From Streptomyces rubiginosohelvolus (GTDB taxonomy: Bacteria; Actinomycetota; Actinomycetes; Streptomycetales; Streptomycetaceae), in the NCBI RefSeq assembly GCF_014649875.1, contig NZ_BMTW01000002.1, positions 248,001 through 312,000 of the forward strand: DNA of 64,000 nucleotides. The letters run 5' to 3'. Below, piece by piece: positions 54,079-62,941 of this stretch. A program made the translations under genes and the position numbers. Under the pieces are notes generated by a model. It was not told the origin of the DNA. It did no database searches and was given only the letters and a program-made list of their open reading frames with translations. Within the stretch, counting starts at the first letter, position 1, and each line of letters starts with the position of its first letter.

Positions 54079-56811
54079 GTGAGCGCGGCGAACACGGCGG
54101 AGAGCGCCGATTTCCGTGGACCCCTGGACATCACCAGGGCGGCCACGGTGGTTCTGGACGCCGAGAGCACCGTCATCGGCTGGAGTCCCACGGCGGCCGA
54201 GCTCCTCGGCTACGAGCCCGCCGAGGCCCTGGGGCGGCCGCTGAGCGCGTTCCTCTCGGTGCACCCGGTCGGCGGCACTCCCCCGGCCGCAGCAGCCGAA
54301 GCGTCCGGAGTTCCCGAGGCCTCCGGCGTGTCCGGAGCGCCCGTCTCCACCGGCGTCGGCCCGCCCTCCCTCGTCGGCAACGAGATCCACGTGGCCCACG
54401 CCCGGGACGGCCGGGAGCTGCTGGTGGCGACGGCGACGTGCCCGCTGCCGGGCGGAGCGGCGGACCGTGGCCCCGGCGCGCCGGACCGGATCCTGGTGGC
54501 GGCCGAGGTGGGGGAACTGCGGCACTGGGAGTCGCGGCTCGCCCTGCTCCAGGGGCTGGCCACCCAGTCGCCCGTCGGGCTGGCGATCTACGACACGGAT
54601 CTGCGGCTGACCTGGTGCAACACCGCCTACGAACGGGAGATCGGGCAGCCACTGGCCGCGTTCCGGGGCATGCGGGCCGACGAACTGTACGGCGGCGGCT
54701 CGTTCGTGACCCCCGGATATCCGCAGACGCTCGACGGCGTCATGCACCAGGTGCTCGACACGGGCGAGCCGGTCCTCGACCTGAACTTCAGGGCGCAGCA
54801 GCCGAGCGACCCGGGGCGGGACCATCTGTGGTCCTGCGCCTACTACCGGCTGGAGGACGCCCACGGGCACGTGTTCGGCGTGTGCGAGGACGCGTTCGAC
54901 GTCACCGACCGCTACCGGGTCCAGGAGCGGCTGGCCCTCCTCGTCGAGGCCGGCCGCAGGATCGGCACCGTCCTGGACGTGGCCACCACCGCCGAGGAGA
55001 TCGCCGAGGTGGCCGTGCCGGACTTCGCCGCGACCGTACGGGTCGATGTCACGCGGGCCGCGATGACCGGGGAGACCGCGGCGGTCGGCAGCGCGGCGGA
55101 CATGTCGCTGCTCCGGGTCGCGGACCGCTCGGAGCCGGGGGCAGCCACCCCGGACCCGGGCCTCCCGGACCCGGCCCCGCGCGACGCCGACCGGCCGGAC
55201 GCGGAAGGGCCCGACCCCGGCCGGCCCGGCCCGGGCGTCCCCGGGCCCGGACTGCTGGACTCCGGAGGCCCGGAGACCGGCCCGCCCGGCCCGGTCGTCG
55301 CGGACCCCGGACCGCTGGATTCCGCAGACGCGGAGGGCGGCTCGCGCGGCGTGTCCGGGTCCGCGAACTCGGTCGGCGAGGACCGGCACCCGTATCCGCC
55401 GGTCGTCTATCCGCCCGGATCCCCCCAGCACCGCAGCCTCTCCTCCGGCGGGCTCGTCCTCGACGAGGGCACCCTCGTCGTCCCGCTGAGGGCCGGGGGC
55501 GGCATCCTCGGGCTCGTCACCTTCGACCGGTGCGCGGGACCCGACGCCTCGGGCCGGCCGCCCGCCCCCGACCGGGCGACCACGTTCGACAACGGCGAGG
55601 TCGCCCTCGCCGACGAACTGGCGGCCCGGGCCGCGGTCTGCATCGACAACGCGCGCCGCTACACGCGCGAACGGACCGCCTCCCTCGCCCTCCAGCGGCA
55701 GTTGCTGCCGCACCACCTGCCGCCGCAGTCCGCGGTCCGGACCGCCTACCGCTATCTGCCCGCCGACGATGTGACCGGCGTCGGCGGGGACTGGTTCGAC
55801 GTGATCCCGCTGTCCGGGACCCGGGTCGGCCTGGTGGTGGGGGACGTGGTCGGGCACGGCCTCCAGGCCGCCGCCACCATGGGACGGCTCCGCACCTCCG
55901 TACGGGCCTTCGCGCAGCTGGACATGCCTCCCGACGAGTTGCTGACCCGGCTGGACGACCTGGTGGGGCAGCCCGCGGAGGAGCCGCCGGACGCGTATGG
56001 CGGGGCCGTCGAGACGTACGACGTGACCACCGGGGCGACCTGCCTGTACGCGGTCTACGACCCGGTCTCCCGGCGGTGCGTCATGGCCCGGGCCGGGCAC
56101 CTGCCGCCGGCGGTCGTCGACCCCGACGGCGCGGTGTCGTTCCCGGACCTGCCCGCCGGGCCGCCGCTGGGCCTCGGCGGTCTGCCGTTCGAGTCGATGG
56201 AGTTCGAGCTGCCGGTGGGCAGCCTGCTGGCCCTGTTCACCGACGGCCTGGTCGAGGCCAGGGACCACGACATCAGCCACGGCCTCGACACGCTGGGCCG
56301 GGTGCTCGCCGACCGTTCCGCGTCGCTGGAGGAGCTGTGCGACCGGGCGGTGTCCGAGCTGGTGCCGGACGGTACGAGCGCCGACGACACGGCCCTGCTC
56401 CTGGTCCGCACCCGTGAGCTCGACGCGGAGCGGGTCGCCCACTGGGAGCTGAGCGCGGAGGCGGTGTCGGTGGGCCGCGCCCGCGAGCTGGCCACCGGGC
56501 AGCTGGAGGCCTGGGGCCTGGAGGAGCTGGTGTTCGCGACCCAGCTCGTCGTCAGCGAGCTGGTCACCAACGCGGTCCGGTACGCGGGCGGGCCGCTGGG
56601 GCTCCGCCTCATCCGGGACCGCACCCTGGTGTGCGAGGTCGCGGACACCGGGCACACCTCCCCCCACCTGCGGCACAGCGCGGAGGACGACGAGGGCGGG
56701 CGCGGCCTGTTCATCGTGGCGCAGCTCGTCCAGCGGTGGGGCACCCGGTACACCCCGACCGGAAAGACCATCTGGACCGAGCAGGCGCTGCCGCCGGCCG
56801 ACGGAGGCTGA
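54079..56811 (+). CDS. PAS-PAS-GAF-PP2C-HATPase signalling phosphatase (RsbU/SpoIIE type)
   Basis: 910 residues from a GTG at 54079; the start is uncertain because the ribosome site is weak. Domains: PAS (~18-130), PAS (~155-275), GAF (~283-520) interrupted by a Pro/Gly/Asp-rich insert (~355-430). The SpoIIE-type PP2C phosphatase (~535-775) has VTGVGGDWFDVIPLSG, VVGDVVGHGLQAA and FTDGLVEARD. The C-terminal HATPase (~790-905) has VVSELVTNAVRYAGG and GGRGLFIVAQL. Such proteins dephosphorylate anti-sigma-factor antagonists and may also act as anti-sigma kinases. No partner gene is adjacent. Confidence 0.9.
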   Translation: MSAANTAESADFRGPLDITRAATVVLDAESTVIGWSPTAAELLGYEPAEALGRPLSAFLSVHPVGGTPPAAAAEASGVPEASGVSGAPVSTGVGPPSLVGNEIHVAHARDGRELLVATATCPLPGGAADRGPGAPDRILVAAEVGELRHWESRLALLQGLATQSPVGLAIYDTDLRLTWCNTAYEREIGQPLAAFRGMRADELYGGGSFVTPGYPQTLDGVMHQVLDTGEPVLDLNFRAQQPSDPGRDHLWSCAYYRLEDAHGHVFGVCEDAFDVTDRYRVQERLALLVEAGRRIGTVLDVATTAEEIAEVAVPDFAATVRVDVTRAAMTGETAAVGSAADMSLLRVADRSEPGAATPDPGLPDPAPRDADRPDAEGPDPGRPGPGVPGPGLLDSGGPETGPPGPVVADPGPLDSADAEGGSRGVSGSANSVGEDRHPYPPVVYPPGSPQHRSLSSGGLVLDEGTLVVPLRAGGGILGLVTFDRCAGPDASGRPPAPDRATTFDNGEVALADELAARAAVCIDNARRYTRERTASLALQRQLLPHHLPPQSAVRTAYRYLPADDVTGVGGDWFDVIPLSGTRVGLVVGDVVGHGLQAAATMGRLRTSVRAFAQLDMPPDELLTRLDDLVGQPAEEPPDAYGGAVETYDVTTGATCLYAVYDPVSRRCVMARAGHLPPAVVDPDGAVSFPDLPAGPPLGLGGLPFESMEFELPVGSLLALFTDGLVEARDHDISHGLDTLGRVLADRSASLEELCDRAVSELVPDGTSADDTALLLVRTRELDAERVAHWELSAEAVSVGRARELATGQLEAWGLEELVFATQLVVSELVTNAVRYAGGPLGLRLIRDRTLVCEVADTGHTSPHLRHSAEDDEGGRGLFIVAQLVQRWGTRYTPTGKTIWTEQALPPADGG

Positions 56812-56880
56812 CCACTCTCCGTACGGGCCGAGTCTCCGTACGGGCCGCGTGAGCCACTTTGTTGACAACCCAACAGACTT

Positions 56881-56907
56881 CGACTTAGGTGTGCCTTACC
56901 TAAGTCG
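56881..56907 (+). promoter_or_regulatory. Iron box (DmdR/IdeR-type operator)
   Basis: The core TTAGGTGTGCCTTACCTAA (56885-56903) matches the iron-box consensus well. It is embedded in a perfect dyad with 10-bp arms CGACTTAGGT/ACCTAAGTCG and a 7-bp spacer. It lies 50 bp upstream of the first secreted-protein gene, ideal for iron-dependent repression. Confidence 0.9.
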
Positions 56908-56957
56908 ACTGGGTGTCCGTGGTTCTGGTTACCGACGCCGAGAAAGGTGCTCATCCC

Positions 56958-57494
56958 GTGAGTGCTGTTCCCTCCACCCGTACCGTCGCCCGTACGAGCC
57001 TCGCCGCGTTCGCCGCAGCCGCGCTGGCCGTGACCTTCGCCTCCCCCGCCGCCGCCGCGACCGGCACCCGTACCGTCACCGAAGGCGGTACCACCTACAA
57101 CCTGTCGCTGACGGCCCCCGACAGCGCGGCCGCCTCGGGCGCCAACATCACCGTCACCGGCAGCGGTTACAACACCGCCCAGGGCGTTTACGTGAGCCTG
57201 TGCGTGGTGGACGGCGCCCAGGGCGCCAACAAGCCGTCGCCGTGTCTCGGCGGCCAGGACGAGTCCGGCACGACCGGCGCCTCGCACTGGGTCTCCGGTC
57301 TGGGCGGCGGCCTCCCCAACACCTCGCCGTTCGGCGCGGGCGGCACCTTCAGCGTCCGGATACACGTCAAGGCCGACCTCGGCGGCGGCAACGTCTGCGG
57401 CGACACCGTCGAGTGCGCCGTCGTGACCCGCGCCGACCACACCGACACCAACGACCGCAAGTACGACATCCACGCTCCGATCAACTTCGTGTAG
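56958..57494 (+). CDS. Secreted iron-regulated beta-domain protein
   Basis: 178 residues from the GTG at 56958 (AAAGGTG 9 nt upstream). Signal peptide (RTVARTSLAAFAAAALAVTF, cleaved near AAAA), then one domain (~45-178) with four cysteines in two likely pairs (SLCVV/SPCLGG and NVCGD/VECAVV). It ends TRADHTDTNDRKYDIHAPINF. The same domain opens the next protein. I recall it near HtaA-type heme-binding proteins of actinobacteria, which would fit the iron box. Ligand binding is inferred. Confidence 0.82.
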   Translation: MSAVPSTRTVARTSLAAFAAAALAVTFASPAAAATGTRTVTEGGTTYNLSLTAPDSAAASGANITVTGSGYNTAQGVYVSLCVVDGAQGANKPSPCLGGQDESGTTGASHWVSGLGGGLPNTSPFGAGGTFSVRIHVKADLGGGNVCGDTVECAVVTRADHTDTNDRKYDIHAPINFV

Positions 57495-57579
57495 CACCGG
57501 ACGAGTTCTCCATCCCCTCTGCCCGGTCCCGGCCGTACGTGCCGGGGCCGGGCTCCCACGCGTCCTGACGAGGAATGAC

Positions 57580-59832
57580 ATGACATCCACTCCGGGCACC
57601 GCTCCCGGCACCCCGCCCGGCGGCCGGAGCAGGCTGAGACGCCGCGCGGGCACGGCCGCCGTCGCCGCCCTGCTGCTCGCGGGGATCCCCGTCGGCGCGG
57701 CGGTCAGCGCCGACGCCGGCACCCCGAAGACCGCCACCGGCCCCCAGGGACAGAAGCTCACCGTCTCTGCCACCACCGGCCTGGACGCGGCCCAGCAGAA
57801 GGTCCGGGTCCAGGGCGAGGGGTACGGCCTCACCACCGGCATCTACGTCGCCCTGTGCAAGGACAACGGGGACAACCGCGTGCCCTCCCCCTGCCTCGGC
57901 GGCGCGGACATGAGCGGCGGTTCGAAGACCTCGCAGTGGATCGTGCCCCCGGGCGACCCGTACGAGGGCGATCTCGCGCAGGCCTTCGGGCCCGGCGGGA
58001 CCTTCGACGTGGAGATCGAGATCGCGCAGAAGGGCGACGGCCTCGACTGCGCCGAGGTGGCCTGCTCCGTCGTCACCCGCGCCGACCACCGCGCCGCCGG
58101 CGACCGTACGCAGGACGTGCGCATACCCGTCGCCTTCGCAGGCCAGGATCCCGGCGACGGGGGCGGCGAGGGTGTCGACGTCCCCGCGGGGACCGTCTCG
58201 TACAAGTCCGCCGCCGACTTCACCACGGCCGGCAAGCCGCTGGACCTGCTGCTGCACCCCGACTCGAAGAAGCTGTACGTCGGTGCGGACAACCTCCCCG
58301 ACACGGCCGACGTCGACGAGCGCGGACTCCATGTGCTGAACCCCGAGAACGGGACGTCCGAGAGCTGGATCAGCCAGGCCCCCGGCTCCACCGGTGCGCT
58401 GCGGGCCTCGGCCGCGGCGCGCATCGCGGGACCGCTGCCGGGCGACGGCGTCGTCTACAACTACCCGCTGCGGGGCGTCGGCAGCGCCAAGTCGGGCGAC
58501 GAGGCCGCCACGGGCGTCTGGCTCGCCGGGTCCACGATCACCGACATCGCCCCCGGTACGACCCCGGACACGGTCCTGGTCGCCCAGGGCGCGACGCTCT
58601 CCGAGATCGAGCGGGCCACCGGCACGGCGACCCGGACCCTCACCCTGCCGGGCGGCACCCAGTTCGCCGCCGACCCCGAGCGGGGCGCGCTCTGGTACAC
58701 CGACTTCACGGCCGGGAAACTGCACCGCGTGGACCTCGCGTCGTTCACCGTCAGCGGCTCCTTCGACCTGCCCGGCGGGTCGGGGGGCATGGCCGGATTC
58801 ACCGAGACGGATCCGGCCACCGGCGCGGTGTGGGTCGGGGTCGGCCGGTCGGTACTGGTCTTCGACGCCGCGGGCACCCTGGTCAAGACGCTCGTCGGCA
58901 AGGACCTGGCCCGTGACGCCGCCTTCGACACGGCGTCGGGCCGGGCCTATGTCGTCTGGCAGGACGGCGGGGACCCCTCCGACCCGGCCAACGACAACAA
59001 CGGCACGCTGACCGTGTACAGCAGCGAGGACTTCGCCGTGGCCGCCCAGGACCTGTCGCTGCCCGGCAACCACTCCCAGGCCGGTGCGGCCTCACTCGCC
59101 GTCGAAGCGGGCGGGGCCACCGTCTTCGTGACCAGCCCCGCCGAGGGGAAGATCACCAAGCTGGTCCGGCAGGTCTCGCCCCTGGTGACCCGCGCGCCCG
59201 CCGACCTCACGGCGAAGGAGGGCGAGGAGGTCACCCTCGGCGCCGAGGCGGAGGGCACCCCGGAGCCCACGGCCCGCTGGCAGGTCAGCACCGACGGCGC
59301 GCAGACCTGGAAGGACGTCGAGGGCGCGACGGAGTCCGCCCTCACGTTCACCGCGCGCACCGCGCAGGACGGCTACCGCTACCGCGCCGAGTTCCGCAAC
59401 GACGTCGGCACCACCCGCACCGCCGCCGTGAAGCTCACCGTCACCCCGGCAACCGGCGGGGACACGGGCGGCGACGTCGGCGGCAACGGCGATGCCTCGA
59501 ATGGCAGTGGCAGTCAGGGAAGTGACGGCTCGACAGGTGGCGACGGCGGCACGCAGTCCAGCGGCGGCTCCACCACGGGCGACTCCGACTCCACCGGAGG
59601 CTCCGGATCCACGGGTACGTCCGGAGGCTCCACCGGTACGTCCGACGGCTCCGGTGCCACGGTCGGCGGGGGTGTCGCGGGCGGCACCGGGACCGCCGCC
59701 ACGTCCGGTGGCGGCGGCCTGGCGGCCACCGGGGTCACTGTGATGTCGGTAACTCTCGCGGCAGCGGGGCTTGTTGGCGCAGGGGTACTGGTCCACCGGC
59801 GCGCCAGGAGGCGCACGGAGGGCGCACTCTGA
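57580..59832 (+). CDS. Sortase-anchored surface protein: shared beta-domain, propeller and Ig-like domain
   Basis: 750 residues, GAGGAA before the ATG. Signal peptide (~25-48), the same Cys-containing domain as the upstream protein (~55-185: SPCLGG, CAEVACSVVTRADHRA), a YncE-like beta-propeller (~205-530: LDLLLHPDSKKLYVGADN), an Ig-like domain (~535-625), and a Ser/Gly/Thr-rich stalk. It ends in LAATG, a hydrophobic helix and RRARRR, a LAXTG signal for class E sortase. It is thus covalently attached to the wall. It is probably co-transcribed with the upstream gene from the iron-box promoter, suggesting heme or iron capture. Confidence 0.85.
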   Translation: MTSTPGTAPGTPPGGRSRLRRRAGTAAVAALLLAGIPVGAAVSADAGTPKTATGPQGQKLTVSATTGLDAAQQKVRVQGEGYGLTTGIYVALCKDNGDNRVPSPCLGGADMSGGSKTSQWIVPPGDPYEGDLAQAFGPGGTFDVEIEIAQKGDGLDCAEVACSVVTRADHRAAGDRTQDVRIPVAFAGQDPGDGGGEGVDVPAGTVSYKSAADFTTAGKPLDLLLHPDSKKLYVGADNLPDTADVDERGLHVLNPENGTSESWISQAPGSTGALRASAAARIAGPLPGDGVVYNYPLRGVGSAKSGDEAATGVWLAGSTITDIAPGTTPDTVLVAQGATLSEIERATGTATRTLTLPGGTQFAADPERGALWYTDFTAGKLHRVDLASFTVSGSFDLPGGSGGMAGFTETDPATGAVWVGVGRSVLVFDAAGTLVKTLVGKDLARDAAFDTASGRAYVVWQDGGDPSDPANDNNGTLTVYSSEDFAVAAQDLSLPGNHSQAGAASLAVEAGGATVFVTSPAEGKITKLVRQVSPLVTRAPADLTAKEGEEVTLGAEAEGTPEPTARWQVSTDGAQTWKDVEGATESALTFTARTAQDGYRYRAEFRNDVGTTRTAAVKLTVTPATGGDTGGDVGGNGDASNGSGSQGSDGSTGGDGGTQSSGGSTTGDSDSTGGSGSTGTSGGSTGTSDGSGATVGGGVAGGTGTAATSGGGGLAATGVTVMSVTLAAAGLVGAGVLVHRRARRRTEGAL

Positions 59833-60211
59833 CGTCGTAGCAGCCCCCGCACCCCTCGGGGCCCTGAGGGGGAGATGCGTGAACCCCCTGGCCGGGCACA
59901 CCGCCCGCCAGGGGGTTCACGCATCTCCCACCCGTGCGCGGCCGGGCCGGCCCCTCCGCGAACCGCCCCTCGGCACCACCGGACACAAGCGCTTACACAG
60001 CTGGCACTCCATCAATATCCTTGCTCACCAGCCCACATCGGACGGTTCCGGCCGATCGGAGATGTCTGGACCGAGCCGTCTGAACTTCACGAGAACTCCA
60101 GCGAAATGGCACGTGTGTGGATATCGTGCACCGAGCGAGGGCGCATCCGTCAGTCCATGGGATCGGCGGATGCGTCCCGTTTGTGGGGGTGCAACTGTGG
60201 CTGGGGGGCTC
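59833..60211. other. Intergenic region before the glycosylphosphotransferase
   Basis: About 380 bp. It holds the large inverted repeat at 59871-59928, an AT-richer stretch at 59985-60130 that may contain the promoter, and a dyad CGCATCCG-N17-CGGATGCG at 60142-60174, about 40 bp before the start codon. No gene is supported. Confidence 0.5.
59871..59928 (+). terminator. 22-bp perfect inverted repeat
   Basis: Perfect 22-bp arms with a 14-nt loop that can itself pair GGGC/GCCC, 38 bp after the surface-protein stop. The largest hairpin in the window and a very strong terminator. Confidence 0.9.
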
Positions 60212-61771
60212 ATGGGGCATGTCGAAATACCTGATACCGACCTATCCGGACCGGTGGGGCTCCGGGGCGCACCGCGCCCTCGCACCGCCGCCTCCCGGAA
60301 TCGCACGGCGGCCCTGGAGCAACTCTGGAGGGCCCCGACGGCTCAGCGCGACCCGGTCGGCCCGGCGCCGGCCCGGCGGCTGCCCGCGCGCGGCCCGGTC
60401 CTCGCCGCACTGACCGACCTGCTGGGTCTGGCCGGTCCGGCCTGGCTGCTGCTGCGCGCGGGGGACCAGCCCCGCCCGTTGGCGGCCGCCGCGGTCGCGG
60501 GGCTGCTGTGGGCCGGACTGCGCGGCACGCGGGGGCGGTACACCGACCGGCTGCGGACCGAATCCGGCGGTGCGGCCCGCGCGGTCGGGGCGGTCGGCGA
60601 CTGGCTCGTGCTCATCGGCCTGCTGGCCGTGCTGCACACGGCGGCGGGGAGTCCGGTGGACCCGGCCACGGCCGTCGTGGCCGTCGCGCCGGGGCTGCTG
60701 ATCGCCGCCGCGGTGGCGGGGCTGCGGCGGTGGCCGCGCTCCGCCCGGCGGGCCGGCCGGGTCCGCAGGGTGCTGCTGGTCGGCGAGGCGCCGGGGGTGG
60801 ACCGGGCGGCCGGGCTGCTCAACTCCCGTACGGATCACGACTACACGCTGGTCGCCGCCGTTCCCGTGGGCGCCGCACGGCTGGAGTTGGAGGGCGTACA
60901 GGTGGCGGGGCACCTCGCGGCCTGCCCGGCCGACGACGATGTGTCGACGGTGCTCGGCGGGGTCTACGCCCATGAGGCCGACCTGGTGCTGGTGGCTCCC
61001 GGGCCCCAGCTGACCGGCGACCGGCTGCGGCGTCTCGGCTGGGGGCTGCACGACCGGGGCGTCGCCCTGTCCGTGCTCTCCGAGCTGTCCGGCGTGGCGG
61101 CCGAGCGGGTGCGTCCCGTCACCGCGGCCGGGCTCACCCTGCTGCACATCGCGCCGCCGCTGCGCGGGGGGCCGCAGGCGATGGTCAAGAACGTGCTGGA
61201 CCGTACGGGCGCCCTGTTCGGACTGCTGGCCCTGGCACCGCTGCTGCTGGCGGTCGCGTTGAGCGTCCGGCTGTCCTCGCGGGGTCCTGTCTTCCACCGG
61301 CAGGTGCGGCAGGGGCAGCACAACCGGCCGTTCACCATGTGGAAGTTCCGCACGATGGTGGCGGACGCGGAGCAGCTCAAGGCGCAGCTCGCCGTGGTCA
61401 ACGAGGTCGACGGGCCGCTCTTCAAGATGCGCAGCGACCCCCGGGTGACTCCGGTCGGCCGGATGCTGCGGCGTACGTCGATCGACGAACTCCCGCAACT
61501 GGTCAATGTGTTGCTGGGCCACATGTCGCTGGTGGGGCCGAGGCCGCCGTTGCCGGAGGAGGCGTCCCGCTACGACGAGCAGGAGCATCGCCGGCTCACT
61601 GTGAAGCCGGGGCTCACGGGCCTGTGGCAGGTGAGCGGGCGCTCCGACCTGAGCTGGCAGGAGACCGTCTCGCTCGACCTCTGGTACGTGGACAACTGGT
61701 CGGTCGCCGCCGACATGGGACTCCTCGCCCGCACCGTGCGCGCCGTCACCGACGGCCGCGGGGCGTACTGA
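60212..61771 (+). CDS. Exopolysaccharide polyprenyl glycosylphosphotransferase
   Basis: 519 residues from the ATG at 60212. Four N-terminal helices (~70-175), a Rossmann-like CoA-binding-type region (RRVLLVGEAPGVDRAAGLLN), a further helix (~325-345), and the catalytic bacterial sugar transferase domain. Signatures: GPVFHRQVRQGQHNRPFTMWKFRTM, MRSDPRVTPVGRMLRRTSIDELPQ, LVGPRPPLPEEASRYD and KPGLTGLWQVSGRSDLSWQE. It moves a sugar-1-phosphate from UDP- or GDP-sugar to undecaprenyl phosphate, the first step of exopolysaccharide repeat assembly. The GDP-fucose genes next door belong to the same pathway. Confidence 0.92.
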   Translation: MGHVEIPDTDLSGPVGLRGAPRPRTAASRNRTAALEQLWRAPTAQRDPVGPAPARRLPARGPVLAALTDLLGLAGPAWLLLRAGDQPRPLAAAAVAGLLWAGLRGTRGRYTDRLRTESGGAARAVGAVGDWLVLIGLLAVLHTAAGSPVDPATAVVAVAPGLLIAAAVAGLRRWPRSARRAGRVRRVLLVGEAPGVDRAAGLLNSRTDHDYTLVAAVPVGAARLELEGVQVAGHLAACPADDDVSTVLGGVYAHEADLVLVAPGPQLTGDRLRRLGWGLHDRGVALSVLSELSGVAAERVRPVTAAGLTLLHIAPPLRGGPQAMVKNVLDRTGALFGLLALAPLLLAVALSVRLSSRGPVFHRQVRQGQHNRPFTMWKFRTMVADAEQLKAQLAVVNEVDGPLFKMRSDPRVTPVGRMLRRTSIDELPQLVNVLLGHMSLVGPRPPLPEEASRYDEQEHRRLTVKPGLTGLWQVSGRSDLSWQETVSLDLWYVDNWSVAADMGLLARTVRAVTDGRGAY

Positions 61772-61843
61772 ATGGCGGCGGGCGGACGGATGCGAGGAGC
61801 ACCACCGGTGCGCCGCCGGGAGGCTTCTCCCGGCGGCGGGCGG

Positions 61844-62827
61844 TCACTGTCCGGGCGGGAGCTGCCCGAGCCACCAGGCGTAGGTGCGGGCGATGCCGTC
61901 GCGCAGCGGGATCTTCGGCGTGAAGCCGAGGGCGTTCAGGCGGGTGACGTCGAGCAGCTTGCGGGGGGTCCCGTCGGGCTTCGAGGTGTCCCAGGCGATG
62001 CGCCCCTCGTAGCCCGTCACATCCCGTACGGTTTCCGCCAGTTCGCGGATGGTGAGGTCCTCGCCGCAGCCGATGTTGACGGGTTCGTCGCCGTCGTAGG
62101 CCTCCAGCAGGCTCACGCAGGCGGCGGCGAGGTCGTCGACGTGGAGGAACTCCCGGCGCGGCGAGCCGGAGCCCCACAGGGTGACCTCGGGGGCCCCGTC
62201 CCTGCGCGCTTCGTGGAAGCGGCGGATCAGCGCGGGCAGGACGTGCGAGGTCTCCAGGTCGAAGTTGTCGCCGGGCCCGTAGAGATTGGTCGGCATGGCG
62301 CTGATGTAGGAGGCGTCGTACTGCCGCCGGTAGGACTGGGTCTGGACGATGCCGGCGATCTTGGCGAGGGCGTACGCCTCGTTGGTGGGCTCCAGCTCCC
62401 CGGTGAGCAGCGACTCCTCGCGGATCGGCTGGGGCGCGAGGCGGGGGTAGATGCACGACGAGCCGAGGAAGAGCAGCCGCTGCGTCCCGGCCGCGTGAGC
62501 CCCCGCGATCACGCTGAGCTGGATGCGCAGGTTGTCCTCCAGGAACTGCACCGGGTACGTGCTGTTGGCCATGATCCCGCCCACCTTGGCGGCGGCCAGC
62601 ACCACGGCGTCCGGGCGGACCTCCTTCAGATACGTCTCGGTCCGCGCGGCGTCGCGCAGGTCGAGGAGGTCACGGCCGCGGGTGAGCACCTCGTGGCCGT
62701 CGTCGGAGAGGCGGCGGGCCACCGCCGAGCCGACCAGGCCGCGGTGTCCCGCGACGAATATGCGGGAGCCGGGCCGCAGTAGGGAACGGGCGGATTCCTG
62801 GGACGGGACGGGGAGTTCGGTCGTCAT
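61844..62827 (-). CDS. fcl: GDP-L-fucose synthase
   Basis: 327-residue extended SDR (WcaG/Fcl) converting GDP-4-keto-6-deoxymannose to GDP-L-fucose by epimerisation and NADPH reduction. Cofactor motif FVAGHRGLVGSAVARRL, catalytic serine region LLFLGSSCIYP and YxxxK as YALAK, then NLYGPGDNFDLETSHVLPALIRRFHEA. It is divergent from gmd with a 114-bp shared promoter region. Confidence 0.95.
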   Translation of the reverse strand: MTTELPVPSQESARSLLRPGSRIFVAGHRGLVGSAVARRLSDDGHEVLTRGRDLLDLRDAARTETYLKEVRPDAVVLAAAKVGGIMANSTYPVQFLEDNLRIQLSVIAGAHAAGTQRLLFLGSSCIYPRLAPQPIREESLLTGELEPTNEAYALAKIAGIVQTQSYRRQYDASYISAMPTNLYGPGDNFDLETSHVLPALIRRFHEARRDGAPEVTLWGSGSPRREFLHVDDLAAACVSLLEAYDGDEPVNIGCGEDLTIRELAETVRDVTGYEGRIAWDTSKPDGTPRKLLDVTRLNALGFTPKIPLRDGIARTYAWWLGQLPPGQ

Positions 62828-62941
62828 GGCTCGGATTGTGCCAGCAGAAAGGGACTGCGGTGACGCTTCGCCGCAGAACGCTCCAATTCCGGAATATCGG
62901 TGAACATCGCCGCCGAGGCGATCAGCAGAGAAGGGGGAATC

